This document shows, in pieces, positions 53,138 through 63,810 of a stretch of DNA of 64,000 nucleotides. Each line of letters begins with the position of its first letter. The stretch's first letter is position 1. The stretch comes from Bacteroidaceae bacterium (lineage in GTDB: Bacteria; Bacteroidota; Bacteroidia; Bacteroidales; Bacteroidaceae), in assembly GCA_017547165.1 (NCBI GenBank), contig JAFYQK010000025.1, positions 1 through 64,000 of the forward strand, read 5' to 3'. A program made the position numbers and the translations under genes. Below the pieces are notes generated by a model. That model saw only the letters and a program-made list of their open reading frames with translations, had not been told where the DNA came from and did no database searches.

Positions 53138-54468
53138 GCCAAAAGCGAATTTATTGCATTATCCATGCGCTCAAAGTGAAATTCTCCAACAACAGAATTC
53201 ATCAAATCCGCTATCTGCTGGGTGCAGAGGTTGCCAATACTGCCCTCGTGGGTATGAGAAATATGCTTGTTGGGCTGATATTTGCCAGCCTCAATATCCA
53301 ATCCGACCTTCTTATAAGCATCGCGGAATGGCATACCCTCTGTGGCAAGTCGGTTAACTTCTTCTACGGAGAACATCAGATCGTATCGCGAATCAGCAAG
53401 AATATCCTCGTTAACCTCCATCTTGCGGACGATATAAGCCGACATCTGCAAACAATCTCTCAACTCTTGGAATGCAGGAAGGAACACCTCCTTTATTATC
53501 TGCAGATCACGGAAATATCCGGAAGGCAGATTGTTCATTATCATCATTATCTGCTGAGGAAGAGCCTGAAGTTTATTGCACTTTGCGCGAGTCAGTTCAA
53601 AAACATCAGGATTCTTCTTGTGAGGCATTATGCTACTGCCTGTTGTACACTCCTTAGGAAGTTTGACAAAAGAGAAGTTCTGAGAGTTGAACAAACAGGC
53701 ATCGAATGCCATCTTACTGATAGTGCTGGCAACTGACGCCATTGCAAAAGCGACATTACGCTCTGTCTTACCCCTGCCCATTTGGGCATATACGACATTG
53801 TAGTCCATTGAGTCAAAACCGAGAAGACTTGTTGTCATAGTACGGTTAAGCGGGAAACTGCTACCGTAACCGGCGGCAGAACCAAGCGGATTGCGATTGG
53901 TTTGGCGATAGGCGGCCTGAAGCATCATCATATCGTCGACTAAAGACTCGGCATACGCACCAAACCACAAACCGAAACTTGAAGGCATGGCAACCTGAAG
54001 ATGGGTGTATCCGGGCATCAGCACGTTCTTGTATCGTTCGCTCTGGGCTTGCAGTTCGGTAAAAAGTGAACAAACATCCTCAACGATGAGACGAAGCTGA
54101 CGACGAGTGAAAAGACGAAGGTCAACAAGAACTTGGTCGTTACGCGAACGTCCAGAGTGAATTTTCCTTCCCATCTCACCCAATGTTCTTGTGAGCATCA
54201 GCTCTACCTGTGAGTGCACATCCTCAATACCATCCTCAATAGTGAAGTTGCCATTGAGAATTTCGGCATAAATCTTCTTCAGCTCTGCCAACAGTGCTGA
54301 TAACTCGTCTTTTGTGAGCAACCCTATACTTTCGAGCATTGTGATGTGAGCCATAGAACCCACTACATCGTCTTGTGCCAGATACAAATCGAGTTCGCGG
54401 TCACGACCTACGGTGTACTTCTCAATCTCGGTATTTATTTCAAATCCCTTATCCCAAAGTTTTGCCAT
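53134..54468 (-). CDS. argH: Argininosuccinate lyase
   Basis: Last step of arginine synthesis, splitting argininosuccinate into arginine and fumarate. 444 aa. Fumarase/aspartase superfamily motifs are visible: AHITMLESIGLL, the EDVHSQVELMLT region, GRSRNDQVLVDLRL, MPGYTHLQVAMPSSFG and the signature GSSIMPHKKNPD with the flexible catalytic Ser loop. Cytoplasmic tetramer. It sits in the prmC-recX-pyrE-SRPBCC-argH run, 28 nt after the SRPBCC gene. Confidence 0.95.
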   Translation of the reverse strand: MAKLWDKGFEINTEIEKYTVGRDRELDLYLAQDDVVGSMAHITMLESIGLLTKDELSALLAELKKIYAEILNGNFTIEDGIEDVHSQVELMLTRTLGEMGRKIHSGRSRNDQVLVDLRLFTRRQLRLIVEDVCSLFTELQAQSERYKNVLMPGYTHLQVAMPSSFGLWFGAYAESLVDDMMMLQAAYRQTNRNPLGSAAGYGSSFPLNRTMTTSLLGFDSMDYNVVYAQMGRGKTERNVAFAMASVASTISKMAFDACLFNSQNFSFVKLPKECTTGSSIMPHKKNPDVFELTRAKCNKLQALPQQIMMIMNNLPSGYFRDLQIIKEVFLPAFQELRDCLQMSAYIVRKMEVNEDILADSRYDLMFSVEEVNRLATEGMPFRDAYKKVGLDIEAGKYQPNKHISHTHEGSIGNLCTQQIADLMNSVVGEFHFERMDNAINSLLA

Positions 54469-54496
54469 TGTATGTGCTTTTGTAGGTTAGAAGTGA

Positions 54497-54985
54497 CTAA
54501 TAAGGAATCTGAGACAAGAACTGAGCCAATCCTTCGGGAGCCTTTTCTAATTTAGACTCTATCATCTTACGGATGAAGAAATTCAACTCTGCACCAAGTG
54601 TTACCTTCAGACGGCTTGTTTGCTCATCAGAAGGAAGCATTTGGATCCACAATGTCACCTGTATGGGTGCACCTTCAAGCTCCAACTTCACCATTTTGGG
54701 CTCTGCACGCTCTACAATCTTTAATGTAACATCGCCAAGAGGACCAACATGGCCCGAAGCCGAGTCCTTGGTCAGCTGCATGTTGCGAATATTATTGCGC
54801 AACTTGGCCATCTGTTCAGGAGTGGGACGCTTGTCGGCAGGAACCTGACTATTTATAATTGCCTCAAAAGCAGGATCATCTATCCTATCCTTGAGCACTT
54901 GCAGAGAGGTTAGGTCAGAAAGACGGTCATATACTCGCTCTACGGGAGCATAAACTGTCTTTACCGAACTTTCGTATTTATGCAT
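54497..54985 (-). CDS. SRPBCC-fold protein
   Basis: 162 aa, soluble. It starts HKYESSVKTVYAPVERVYDRLSDLTSLQVL, the first strand and helix of a START/Bet v 1-like (SRPBCC) fold, followed by alternating strands (KMVKLELEGAPIQVTLWIQMLP) and a long C-terminal helix (ELNFFIRKMIESKLEKAPEGLAQFL) closing a hydrophobic cavity. The ligand is unknown. It lies 29 nt after pyrE. Confidence 0.82.
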   Translation of the reverse strand: MHKYESSVKTVYAPVERVYDRLSDLTSLQVLKDRIDDPAFEAIINSQVPADKRPTPEQMAKLRNNIRNMQLTKDSASGHVGPLGDVTLKIVERAEPKMVKLELEGAPIQVTLWIQMLPSDEQTSRLKVTLGAELNFFIRKMIESKLEKAPEGLAQFLSQIPY

Positions 54986-55014
54986 AATTTAAATTGATTC
55001 GTATATTTGGTTAA

Positions 55015-55647
55015 TTATCCTTGCCATTCAGATGGAGCCTTGCGCCACTCATTGAGCAACTCAACCTCCTCCTCCTTGATATATCCAGTGCTAACAGCCT
55101 GAGCAACAACGGCCTCATAATTGGTAAGGGTAACAAGCTCCACATTAGCCTCTTTGAAAGCCTTCTCTGCCACATCAAAACCATAGGTGTATGATGCAAC
55201 CATACCAACTACCTCGCAACCATAATTACGAACTGCCTCTACAGCTTTCAATGAACTGCCACCGGTGCTAATGAGATCCTCTACCACTACTACCTTAGTT
55301 CCGGGTTTAAGTTCACCCTCAATAAGATTCTCCAAACCATGATCCTTGGGTTTTGAACGAACGTAAACAAATGGAAGGTTCAATGTATCAGCAACCATAG
55401 CACCCTGAGCAATAGCACCGGTAGCAACACCAGCAACGGCCTCTGCCTCAGGGAAACGCTCCATGATAAGTCGAGTGGTCTCTATCTTTACGAAAGAGCG
55501 AAGGTCGGGATATGATAATGTCTTGCGATTGTCACAATAGAAGGGAGACTTCCATCCACTTGCCCAAGTGAAGGGGTTAGTAGGTTGAAGTTTGATTGCC
55601 TTTACCTTTAGCAACTTGTCAGCAAAAATAGATTCTAATGTTTTCAT
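55015..55647 (-). CDS. pyrE: Orotate phosphoribosyltransferase
   Basis: Joins orotate to PRPP giving OMP in pyrimidine synthesis. 210 aa. Motifs: NPFTWASGWKSPFYCDNRKTLSYP, VAGVATGAIAQGAMVAD, VRSKPKDHGLENLIEG and the PRPP loop VVVVEDLISTGGSSLKAVEA. Cytoplasmic dimer by family. UMP kinase of the same pathway is encoded at 10013-10720. Confidence 0.96.
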   Translation of the reverse strand: MKTLESIFADKLLKVKAIKLQPTNPFTWASGWKSPFYCDNRKTLSYPDLRSFVKIETTRLIMERFPEAEAVAGVATGAIAQGAMVADTLNLPFVYVRSKPKDHGLENLIEGELKPGTKVVVVEDLISTGGSSLKAVEAVRNYGCEVVGMVASYTYGFDVAEKAFKEANVELVTLTNYEAVVAQAVSTGYIKEEEVELLNEWRKAPSEWQG

Positions 55648-55713
55648 TTCTTAATTATTTTAAGTGGTTTAAATTCGTTTCCTTGCAAAGATAGCGCTTT
55701 TTTGGATTCTTTA

Positions 55714-56187
55714 TTAATATTCACCTATAAATTTAGTTATTTCGCCCATTTCGAAGCCACGTTGCAGAGCAAAGCGTATAATTTTAACCCTCGAAGCATA
55801 ACTCTCACATTCGGGCAGCGTACGCTTTTTACCTTCCAAAACTGACTCCAGAATTCTTTCATATTCAGCCTCATCAATATTGTCTAATGCCTCGTTAATA
55901 CAGGCCTCCGGAATATGTTGCATGTAGAGCATTGACCTGATTTTAGCCCTACCCCAATGCGAAAATCTCAATTTATCATTGGCATAGGCATTTGCATAAC
56001 GGTATTCGTCAATATATTTCTCATCCAGAAGATAATCAATAATTTTTTCCGAGTCCCCCCTGGAGAGGCCCCATTTGTATAACTTTTCCCTTACATCACT
56101 CTGGCAATGTTCGGAAGTGCTACAAAGGGAGGTTAAACGGAGCATAGCCTGCTCATAAGTGAGCGTGCGCGAAGCGTTTTTTCTCAT
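55714..56187 (-). CDS. recX: RecA regulator RecX
   Basis: 157 aa from ATG 56187 (MRKNASRTLTYEQAML); an ATG at 56199 would add four residues. Helical three-repeat layout: RLTSLCSTSEHCQSDVREKLYKWGL, IIDYLLDEKYIDEYRYANAYANDKLRFSHWGRAKIRSMLYM and ESYASRVKIIRFALQRGFEMGEI. RecX inhibits or tunes RecA filaments. The gene overlaps the prmC 3' end by about 35 nt. Overall sequence is divergent, as is usual for this family. Confidence 0.88.
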   Translation of the reverse strand: MRKNASRTLTYEQAMLRLTSLCSTSEHCQSDVREKLYKWGLSRGDSEKIIDYLLDEKYIDEYRYANAYANDKLRFSHWGRAKIRSMLYMQHIPEACINEALDNIDEAEYERILESVLEGKKRTLPECESYASRVKIIRFALQRGFEMGEITKFIGEY

Positions 56188-56974
56188 ACCTATCAACAAT
56201 TATTTTGGCATCACGAAAACCGAAAGAAGTGAGCAAATTACACGTTTTTTCGGGGAAGGCCTCGTTTATCTCAAGACAAATGTGTCCACCAGAATTAAGA
56301 TGCGAAAGGGCAAAAGATATTATAGCACGATAGAAAATCAAGGGATCTGCATCAGGAACAAACAAAGCTATATGTGGTTCGTACTGGAGCACATTTTGAG
56401 ACATCTCGTGAGCCTCTGTAGCACAAACGTATGGAGGATTGCTCACAATAATATCCCACTTTTCGCAAGAAGGTGATGGATGTAAGATATTTTCATGCAC
56501 GAAATCAATATCTACATTGAGCATATCTGCATTCTCCTTCGCAATACCCAAAGCTTGTTCCGAAACATCGAATGCACTGACCCTACACCCTCTTAATGCA
56601 AGAGATACGGCAATGCAACCGCTTCCGGTGCCGATATCCAACACCTTTGGAGCACCCTGAAAACAAGAGGTAATCGAAGAAACCAAATCCACAAGTTCCT
56701 CTGTTTCGGGACGAGGTATCAATACCCCTGGTTTTACCACAAATTTATGTCCACAGAATTTGGCATAACCCAAAACATATTGTATTGGTTCGTTTTTGAG
56801 CAGGCGTTCTGTGATTTCAGATAAACACGCTTGGTTTTCTTCCGAAATTAGGTTATCTTTGCCAAGCAATATATCTACATGCGAGAGGCCAAAACACTCC
56901 TCCATTATCATGCGATACAAGGCATAACCTTCGCTGGCGCCATAGTGCCGTTTAAGTTCTTGTAAACAATTCAT
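56153..56974 (-). CDS. prmC: Release factor glutamine methyltransferase PrmC
   Basis: Methylates the GGQ glutamine of RF1 and RF2. 273 aa. The helical N-domain is followed by PIQYVLGYAKFCG, IPRPETEELVD (about 86-96), motif I VLDIGTGSGCIAVSLAL (111-127) and catalytic NPPY (179-182). First gene of a six-gene run. A -7 box sits only a few bases before the ATG, so the mRNA may be leaderless. Confidence 0.95.
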   Translation of the reverse strand: MNCLQELKRHYGASEGYALYRMIMEECFGLSHVDILLGKDNLISEENQACLSEITERLLKNEPIQYVLGYAKFCGHKFVVKPGVLIPRPETEELVDLVSSITSCFQGAPKVLDIGTGSGCIAVSLALRGCRVSAFDVSEQALGIAKENADMLNVDIDFVHENILHPSPSCEKWDIIVSNPPYVCATEAHEMSQNVLQYEPHIALFVPDADPLIFYRAIISFALSHLNSGGHICLEINEAFPEKTCNLLTSFGFRDAKIIVDRYEKKRFAHAHL

Positions 56975-56978
56975 GCCT

Positions 56979-57010
56979 CAAAGGTACGATTAAGTGAGGG
57001 ATTTTACAAC
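56979..57010 (-). promoter_or_regulatory. Promoter of the prmC operon
   Basis: On the minus strand, GTTG (57010-57007; one base off TTTG), a 20-nt spacer, then TACCTTTG (56986-56979). Transcription start is predicted at about 56972-56974, that is at the prmC ATG. Confidence 0.5.
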
Positions 57011-57142
57011 AAAACCATCAAGAGAGTGCCCCAAATCGCATTATTACGACAATTTTGCACATCAGCATAATGCAAAAAATCACTTGCATGCAATATTGTT
57101 TAAGAAACGCATAACATAACACTATCACACCATATCTCATTT

Positions 57143-58237
57143 ATGACAAGATACACAAGCACAATCGACGACGAGAGATTTATGAAACGCGCTATCCAGT
57201 TGGCAAAATGCGGCGAAGCTACGGTATCCCCAAATCCCATGGTAGGAGCAGTGGTAGTACATCAAGGACGCATTATCGGCGAAGGATATCATAAAAAATA
57301 TGGTGGTCCACATGCCGAAGTTAATGCCGTGTACAATTGCCGTATTGATGGAGGCCAGACAAAGTATTGTTTGAACGACAACACTGTATTGTCTCGATTT
57401 AAAGAAACCTTTGCCGAAAGCACTATATATGTTACGCTTGAACCATGCTCGCACTGGGGCAAAACTCCTCCTTGTTGCGATCTCATAATAAAATGTGGTT
57501 TTAAAAGAGTAGTCATAGGAAAGCAAGACCCTAACTCAAAAGTCAACGGCCAGGGAATCAAGCGTATGCGAGATGCAGGCATTGAGGTGACAGTGGGTGT
57601 TCTCGAAGAAGAGTGCAAGGCAATAAACCCTTGTTTTTACACCTTCCATAGCGCAAAGCGACCCAGAATCACCCTGAAATGGGCTCAATTGACAGACGGC
57701 ACAATAGGGATACAGTCCGAAAATAACGAAAGACTACACATCTCCACCCCTTTCACACAGATGCTGACACACAAACTCAGAGCACGATGCCAAGCCATAA
57801 TGATTGGTTCCAACACAGCATTGCAAGACCGGCCATCGCTCACCACAAGACTTTGGAAAGGAGATTCTCCACTTCGTGTCACCATAGACAGGAGAGAGAG
57901 ATTGAAGGATTGCAACGACATTTTCCAAGATAATGCAGAAACTATTGTCTATCACAACGAAATCTTGCCAGAAATACTGTATGATTTGCACAAACGTGGC
58001 ATACAGCATCTACTTGTAGAGGGAGGTAGTAAACTACTGCAAAGCTTTATTGACGCCAATCTGTGGGATGATGCAAGAATAGAAATATCACCCGACACCT
58101 TGCCAAAATCAACAAAAGAAACATACACCCGTCAAATATTTGCACCTACAATAAAAAATGCAAAAGCAGTAAAAGAATACAATGCAAATGGTCACAAATT
58201 GCTAATTTTACTTAATTCAACGAACAATTTATCATAG
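57143..58237 (+). CDS. ribD: Bifunctional riboflavin deaminase/reductase RibD
   Basis: Second and third steps of riboflavin synthesis. 364 aa. The N-terminal deaminase has AVSPNPMVGAVVV-type opening, HAEVNAV (His57, Glu59) and PCSHWGKTPPCC (Cys102, Cys111 zinc ligands). The C-terminal reductase contains RPRITLKWAQLTDGTIG, IMIGSNTALQDRPSLTTR and HLLVEGGSKLLQSFI. An insertion of roughly 25 residues lies between the two zinc motifs. No FMN riboswitch is visible upstream. It diverges from prmC. Confidence 0.95.
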   Translation: MTRYTSTIDDERFMKRAIQLAKCGEATVSPNPMVGAVVVHQGRIIGEGYHKKYGGPHAEVNAVYNCRIDGGQTKYCLNDNTVLSRFKETFAESTIYVTLEPCSHWGKTPPCCDLIIKCGFKRVVIGKQDPNSKVNGQGIKRMRDAGIEVTVGVLEEECKAINPCFYTFHSAKRPRITLKWAQLTDGTIGIQSENNERLHISTPFTQMLTHKLRARCQAIMIGSNTALQDRPSLTTRLWKGDSPLRVTIDRRERLKDCNDIFQDNAETIVYHNEILPEILYDLHKRGIQHLLVEGGSKLLQSFIDANLWDDARIEISPDTLPKSTKETYTRQIFAPTIKNAKAVKEYNANGHKLLILLNSTNNLS

Positions 58238-58266
58238 ATAATGACCCGGATTTGGAATAAATGACG

Positions 58267-58274
58267 TAATTTTG
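58267..58274 (+). promoter_or_regulatory. -7 promoter box for the DUF6242 gene
   Basis: TAATTTTG matches TAnnTTTG; a start near 58281 gives a leader of about 14 nt. A TTTG at 58251 is too close to be the -33 element. Confidence 0.45.
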
Positions 58275-58294
58275 TAGCCAAATCCTATTTTATA

Positions 58295-59710
58295 ATGTAC
58301 ACGAAGAAATTTCAACTTACTGAAAAACTTTTTCATCTGGCCTCAATGCTTATTCTTGGGGCTATTTTCATGACATCATGTATCTCTGACTCCGAAGACA
58401 CCAATGTCCAGAACAATTCGTGCTATATATCAAGCATTTCCTTCAACGATTTTAGAAAAAAAGTTGTCGGCAAGGCTTCGGACGGAGTTTCCGACAGCAC
58501 ATACTACACCACCTACACCGCCACACAATGGGTGTGGACCATAGACCACAGAACACTGACCATAGAGAATCGTGACTCTTTACCCTATGACACAGATTTG
58601 TCAAGAGTAGTGATGAATATGTCTTACGTCGGTGGCATAGCTTACCACAGAGCTTCTGACGCTTGGGATGAAGACCCATGGATATCCTACTCTTCGACCG
58701 ACAGCATTGATTTGCGCACTCCCCTGCACATCAAAGTTGTTGCTACAGACAACACCGAGCGCAAATACACCTTGCGCATCAACATACACACCATGCAGAG
58801 CGACACGCTAAAGTGGATTCCTGTTCATGGTAACGAATATGTCGACGGCACCCACCCAATGAAAGCCATCAAAACTGGCAACGAGATTGCCGTAATGACA
58901 AACAACGGCCAAGCAGTGATGTGGAACACTCATGCAAGCAGCAATTTGGGAGAATGGGATAGTCAAGCCACCGACTTACCAGTGAGCACTGATGTTCTGT
59001 CACTCGTTAAAGCATCAGACCTTTTCTTCGCAAACACCACAGATGGAGATATGTATACCAGTGCTGACGGCATCTCTTGGACATTAGCAGACACTAAGAA
59101 TGGTTTGCGCATTGTTGGTGCATCTAACGACAAGATATATACAATTTTTGACAATGCAATTCATAGCACAGGCATTGACAACATCACCTGGAAACAGGAG
59201 CAAATTGACGAGGATGCATCACTGCTTCCTAACAAGGAAATTGTTGCATTGACATATGCTCAGACAACACAGCAGACAAGAATGATTCTCTTGGGAAACA
59301 GAGATGAAGCATCAGACACATGCGCCGTAGTGTGGTCAAAGAGTTGGGCGGAGTTTGAAGATGAGAACGAAGAGGTTTGGATGCACTACAACAGAAGTTG
59401 GATAAACACCAAGCAACTGCCTAAATTCTCTCAACTAAACCTCATTCATTACGACAATATGCTCATAATGGCAGGGGGTGAAAGTACTGACGGAAAGATA
59501 AAATCATTGGAAAGCTTCTATTATAGCAAGGACAATGGATTGACATGGTGGAAAATGCATGACATACTACCTCCAACAGACCTTATTGGAACAGAAGGAT
59601 ACATTGCCACCACCGTTGACAAGAATAACTTCTTTTGGGTGATAGCTGGTGGCAAAATATACCGCGGACGCATCAACCGTTTGGGTTTTGCACGACCCGA
59701 CATCTATTAA
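58295..59710 (+). CDS. DUF6242-like lipoprotein
   Basis: 471 aa. Signal sequence with lipobox IFMTSC (Cys29). An N-terminal beta domain (NSCYISSISFNDFRKKV, VVMNMSYVGGIAYHR, HIKVVATDNTERKYTLRINI) resembles cadherin/Ig-like modules seen in DUF6242 proteins. The rest has propeller-like repeats with FANTTDGDMYTSADGISWTLA, FDNAIHSTGIDNITWKQ and SFYYSKDNGLTWWKM. Probably an envelope lipoprotein. Function unknown. Confidence 0.8.
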   Translation: MYTKKFQLTEKLFHLASMLILGAIFMTSCISDSEDTNVQNNSCYISSISFNDFRKKVVGKASDGVSDSTYYTTYTATQWVWTIDHRTLTIENRDSLPYDTDLSRVVMNMSYVGGIAYHRASDAWDEDPWISYSSTDSIDLRTPLHIKVVATDNTERKYTLRINIHTMQSDTLKWIPVHGNEYVDGTHPMKAIKTGNEIAVMTNNGQAVMWNTHASSNLGEWDSQATDLPVSTDVLSLVKASDLFFANTTDGDMYTSADGISWTLADTKNGLRIVGASNDKIYTIFDNAIHSTGIDNITWKQEQIDEDASLLPNKEIVALTYAQTTQQTRMILLGNRDEASDTCAVVWSKSWAEFEDENEEVWMHYNRSWINTKQLPKFSQLNLIHYDNMLIMAGGESTDGKIKSLESFYYSKDNGLTWWKMHDILPPTDLIGTEGYIATTVDKNNFFWVIAGGKIYRGRINRLGFARPDIY

Positions 59711-59723
59711 AATCTCTGAAAGC

Positions 59724-60410
59724 GTGAAGAGACTATTCATCATAATACTTCTTGCTTTGGGCATCAAATCAAGTTTGGCGCAGGACCTGCTCGAATACCG
59801 ATGGGATATCGGAGGAGGTTTGGGCATGTGCTACTACCTTGGTGATGTCAACAGGACTCCGTTTTCGGGCAGCAATATGATGGCGGCATTCACGGTAAGA
59901 CGCAACTTCAATCCGCGCATGGCACTTAAAGCAAATCTAGCTTACGGACGATACGGAGGAACAACCAAGGGCTACTTCCTACCCGAGAGCCCAGGGGTGC
60001 CACAACAAGCTGTTGATGCTGAATTCAAAGGCAATATCGTAGATTTGGGTGCACAATTTGAATTGAACTTTTGGGGATACGGATTAGGTCCTGGATATAA
60101 AAAACTATCACGCATAACTCCGTATGCCATTGTTGGGTTTGGCATCACAACAGGTATAACCGACGACGCAACAAGTTTTGGAGTAAACTTTCCAGTGGGA
60201 TTTGGTGTCAAATATAAAGTAAAACCTCGGTTGAACCTTATCTTTGAGTGGACACACCGATTTACTACCATAGACAAACTTGATGGATTACGACTGAGTG
60301 ATCCCTACTATATTGAAAGCTCTGGACTAAAAAACAAGGATACATACTCCTTCTTTATGTTCTCACTAACCTACGACATAAGTCCCAAATACAGACTATG
60401 CAACAATTAG
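59724..60410 (+). CDS. DUF6089 family outer-membrane protein
   Basis: 228 aa from a GTG start at 59724, which gives a proper signal peptide (first residue read as Met, then [19 protein letters not shown]); the upstream ATG frame overlaps the DUF6242 gene. The mature part is a small beta-barrel: [54 protein letters not shown] and a final strand [18 protein letters not shown]6089 commonly precedes uppS-bamA in Bacteroidales. It overlaps uppS by 13 nt. Confidence 0.85.
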   Translation: MKRLFIIILLALGIKSSLAQDLLEYRWDIGGGLGMCYYLGDVNRTPFSGSNMMAAFTVRRNFNPRMALKANLAYGRYGGTTKGYFLPESPGVPQQAVDAEFKGNIVDLGAQFELNFWGYGLGPGYKKLSRITPYAIVGFGITTGITDDATSFGVNFPVGFGVKYKVKPRLNLIFEWTHRFTTIDKLDGLRLSDPYYIESSGLKNKDTYSFFMFSLTYDISPKYRLCNN

Positions 60411-61132
60411 ATATTAACAAGATACCCGAACATATCGCTATCATAATGGATGGCAACGGCAGATGGGCACAGGCCAAAGGATTGCCACGCACAGCCGGAC
60501 ATATTGAGGGTGTGGAAACAGTAAAAAAAGTCACCGAGGAAGCAGCAAGACTTGGTGTAAAATACCTTACGCTTTATACTTTCAGTACTGAGAACTGGAA
60601 TCGTCCTGCAGAAGAGATTGAGGCACTTATGAATCTTGTGCTTACCAATCTTGAGGAGGAAATCTTTATGCAGAACAATGTCAGGTTCCGTATGATTGGT
60701 GAAATGGAACGCTTGCCACAGAGCGTCCAGAAACGTCTTCAGGATTGTATCGACCGTACAAGTTCCAATTCCGGCATGACCATGGTTATCGCATTAAGTT
60801 ACAGCAGTCGTTGGGAGATTGTCCGTGCCACACAAACGCTTGCTACCAAGGTGAAGGATGGCATATTACCGATAGAAGACATTACAGAAGAGGTAATAAC
60901 CCAACATCTAACAACGGATTTTATGCCCGACCCTGACTTACTTATCAGAACAGGAGGTGAATTGCGTATCAGCAATTATCTGCTTTGGCAATGTGCATAT
61001 TCCGAATTTTACTTTACCAACCAATATTGGCCTGACTTCAACGAGGAATCTTTAAAGAATGCCATCGCAGATTATCAATTGCGCCAACGACGTTATGGAA
61101 AAACAGGAGAACAAGTTTCAGATGAAGAATAG
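60398..61132 (+). CDS. uppS: Isoprenyl (undecaprenyl) diphosphate synthase
   Basis: A cis-prenyltransferase making the C55 carrier for cell-wall and polysaccharide synthesis. 244 aa. Motifs: [13 protein letters not shown] (catalytic Asp18), [72 protein letters not shown]. The 13-nt and 11-nt overlaps with its neighbours mark it as part of the DUF6089-uppS-bamA-ompH unit. Confidence 0.96.
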   Translation: MQQLDINKIPEHIAIIMDGNGRWAQAKGLPRTAGHIEGVETVKKVTEEAARLGVKYLTLYTFSTENWNRPAEEIEALMNLVLTNLEEEIFMQNNVRFRMIGEMERLPQSVQKRLQDCIDRTSSNSGMTMVIALSYSSRWEIVRATQTLATKVKDGILPIEDITEEVITQHLTTDFMPDPDLLIRTGGELRISNYLLWQCAYSEFYFTNQYWPDFNEESLKNAIADYQLRQRRYGKTGEQVSDEE

Positions 61133-63773
61133 TTTATACATTATATATATATTATTATTGTGCATCTTCGGCATCCCCGCCAACGCCCAATACATCAGTC
61201 GTGATACGAATGTAAACATTGACTACAATCGTACCCCAAGACAGGTTATTGTAAAAAGCATAACAGTAGATGGTATTCCCAACTATGATCAAAATATGTT
61301 GGCTCGTCTCTCCGGCATTAGTGTTGGAGAACAGATTACTGTCCCCGGAGAAGAGATAACAAAGGCAATCAAGAGATATTGGAAAAACGGTTTGTTCTCA
61401 AATGTTGCCATCAGCGTAGACTCTATCATAAACGATTCGGCATATCTGCACATTCAATTGTCTCCACGCCCTCGTATCTCCAAAATAAATTATAATGGCG
61501 TTAGAAAGAGCGAAAGGGATGATCTCAAGGAGAAACTAGGTCTGATGGAAGACAACCAACTGACCCCCAACATGATAGACCGCGCTAAAATTTTAGGTGA
61601 ACGCTATTTCCAAGACAAAGGTTTCAATAATGCCGAAGTGGAAATTCTTCATCAAGATGATCCTTCTGCTCCAGATAAAGTCATTGTGGATGTCAATGTG
61701 AAGAAGAATGCAAAGGTTATCATTCGCAAAATTAACCTTTATGGAAATTCTGTGATTTCAGAAAGGAAACTCAAGGGTAATATCTTCACTAAGGGTGTAT
61801 TGAAAACCATACGCCAAAAGCAAGGTTTCCATAACATGTTCCGCAGTCACAAGTTTGTTGAGGCGAAATACAAGGAAGCAAAAGAAAATCTGCAAGACTA
61901 CTATGCCGAATTGGGTTATCGTGATGCCATTATTATTGCCGACACGGTAAAACATATCAATGACAAATATGTTGATGTAAATATCCATGTTGAAGAAGGT
62001 AACAAATACTACATTCGCAATATTGAATGGGTGGGTAACACCGTCTACAAGACAGAATATCTGGAAGCCCTCCTGAACATGAAGAAGGGAGATGTTTACA
62101 ACCAGAAACACCTTGCAAAACGCTTGAGCAGCGACGATGATGCTGTTGGCAACCTGTATTACAATAATGGTTATGTATTCTATCAACTGGATCCTGTAGA
62201 GATCAACATCGTGGGTGACAGCGTAGATTTGGAAATGCGCATAAGTGAAGGTCCACAAGCCCGCATCAGTCGTGTCAAGATCACTGGTAATGACCGAGTA
62301 TACGAGAATGTAGTACGCCGAGAACTTAGAAATAAACCTGGTGACCTGTTCTCAAAAGAGGCTTTGGAACGTTCTTTCCGCGAAATCGGCAGCATGGGAC
62401 ACTTCAATCCAGAGAATATTAACTATGACATTGACCCCGATCCATCCAGTGGAACGGTTGATCTTGGATGGGGGTTGGAATCAAAGAGCAACGATCAAGT
62501 AGAGTTCTCTTTGGGTTATGGTCAAACAGGTGTAATTGGTAAAATTGGTTTGAAGTTTGCCAATTTCTGCCTTGCCAATCTCTTCAAAAAGGGTGGCATA
62601 CGTCGTGGCGTGATACCTCAGGGTAATGGTGAGACATTCAGTATCAGTGGACAAACTAATGGTTCGTACTACCAGCAATATAGTATTTCATATGTCAATC
62701 CTTGGTTTGGTGGTAAGCGTCCGAACACATTCTCGTTCAGTGCTTTCTATAGCAAGCAGACAGACGTGAGCGACAGGTATTACAATTCGGCATACTATGA
62801 CAATTATTACAATAACTACTATGGTGGCGGTTATGGTTATGGCTATGGATACGGTGGTGGTTATGGATATGAGAACTTCTACGACCCAGACAAATATCAA
62901 CAGGTATTTGGAGTTTCGATTGGTTGGGGCAAAAGATTGCGTTGGCCTGATGACTACTTCATGTTCAGCACCGAATTGTCATACACAAGATATATGATGA
63001 AGGACTGGAACTACTTCTCACTGATGACAAATGGAAACTGCAACAACCTTTCATTACGTTTGAGTTTGTCACGCAATAGCACCGACAACCAGATATACCC
63101 CCGCCGCGGTTCAGAAATCCAACTCTCGGTAGCCCTTACTCCTCCATATTCATTATGGGATGGCAAGGATTATGCAAATTTGGCCAATGACGTAAAAAGC
63201 ACCACTTATGCCAAGGAACTGCAAGAGAAGTACTCTTGGATTGAGTATCATAAATGGAAGTTCAAGGCTCGAACCTTCACAGCCCTTTCTGGTCACAACA
63301 AATGCTTTGTTTTGATGACACGCGCCGAAATTGGTTTGCTGGGTTCTTACAACAAACATAAGCCCTCACCTTTTGAGAACTACTATATGGGCGGTGATGG
63401 TACCTCTGGATATTCATCTTATTACTCTACTGAAACAATTGGTCTAAGAGGTTATGACAATGGTTCGCTTACCCCAGGAGGAAATATGGGTTATGCCTAC
63501 ACTCGCTTTACAGTAGAGTTGCGCTACCCATTCATGTTAGGAGCAAGTACCAATGTCTTCGGTCTTATATTTGCGGAAGGAGGTAATTGCTGGAGCGACA
63601 TCAGTAAGTTCAACCCATTTGATTTAAAGAAATCTGTAGGTGTCGGAGCACGCATATTCCTTCCTATGGTTGGCCTATTGGGTATAGACTGGGCATATGG
63701 TTTTGATAAGGTACAAGGTGTAAGCACATATAGCGGAAGCCACTTCCATTTTGTATTAGGTCAGGAATTCTAA
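61122..63773 (+). CDS. bamA: Outer membrane protein assembly factor BamA
   Basis: 883 aa from ATG 61122, giving signal peptide [22 protein letters not shown]. Five POTRA domains (about residues 35-455; e.g. [59 protein letters not shown]) lead into a 16-strand barrel with the lid-lock motif [11 protein letters not shown] (about 772-782) and final strand FHFVLGQEF ending in Phe. An unusual Tyr/Gly/Asn-rich stretch occupies residues about 552-587 in an outer loop. It inserts barrel proteins into the outer membrane. Confidence 0.96.
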   Translation: MKNSLYIIYILLLCIFGIPANAQYISRDTNVNIDYNRTPRQVIVKSITVDGIPNYDQNMLARLSGISVGEQITVPGEEITKAIKRYWKNGLFSNVAISVDSIINDSAYLHIQLSPRPRISKINYNGVRKSERDDLKEKLGLMEDNQLTPNMIDRAKILGERYFQDKGFNNAEVEILHQDDPSAPDKVIVDVNVKKNAKVIIRKINLYGNSVISERKLKGNIFTKGVLKTIRQKQGFHNMFRSHKFVEAKYKEAKENLQDYYAELGYRDAIIIADTVKHINDKYVDVNIHVEEGNKYYIRNIEWVGNTVYKTEYLEALLNMKKGDVYNQKHLAKRLSSDDDAVGNLYYNNGYVFYQLDPVEINIVGDSVDLEMRISEGPQARISRVKITGNDRVYENVVRRELRNKPGDLFSKEALERSFREIGSMGHFNPENINYDIDPDPSSGTVDLGWGLESKSNDQVEFSLGYGQTGVIGKIGLKFANFCLANLFKKGGIRRGVIPQGNGETFSISGQTNGSYYQQYSISYVNPWFGGKRPNTFSFSAFYSKQTDVSDRYYNSAYYDNYYNNYYGGGYGYGYGYGGGYGYENFYDPDKYQQVFGVSIGWGKRLRWPDDYFMFSTELSYTRYMMKDWNYFSLMTNGNCNNLSLRLSLSRNSTDNQIYPRRGSEIQLSVALTPPYSLWDGKDYANLANDVKSTTYAKELQEKYSWIEYHKWKFKARTFTALSGHNKCFVLMTRAEIGLLGSYNKHKPSPFENYYMGGDGTSGYSSYYSTETIGLRGYDNGSLTPGGNMGYAYTRFTVELRYPFMLGASTNVFGLIFAEGGNCWSDISKFNPFDLKKSVGVGARIFLPMVGLLGIDWAYGFDKVQGVSTYSGSHFHFVLGQEF

Positions 63774-63810
63774 CACAAGATTGTGAATAATAACAAAAAA
63801 CAACACTACT

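Noticed and set aside
57001..57142. FMN riboswitch before ribD
   Set aside because: None of the conserved FMN-aptamer segments are present in the 142-nt gap.
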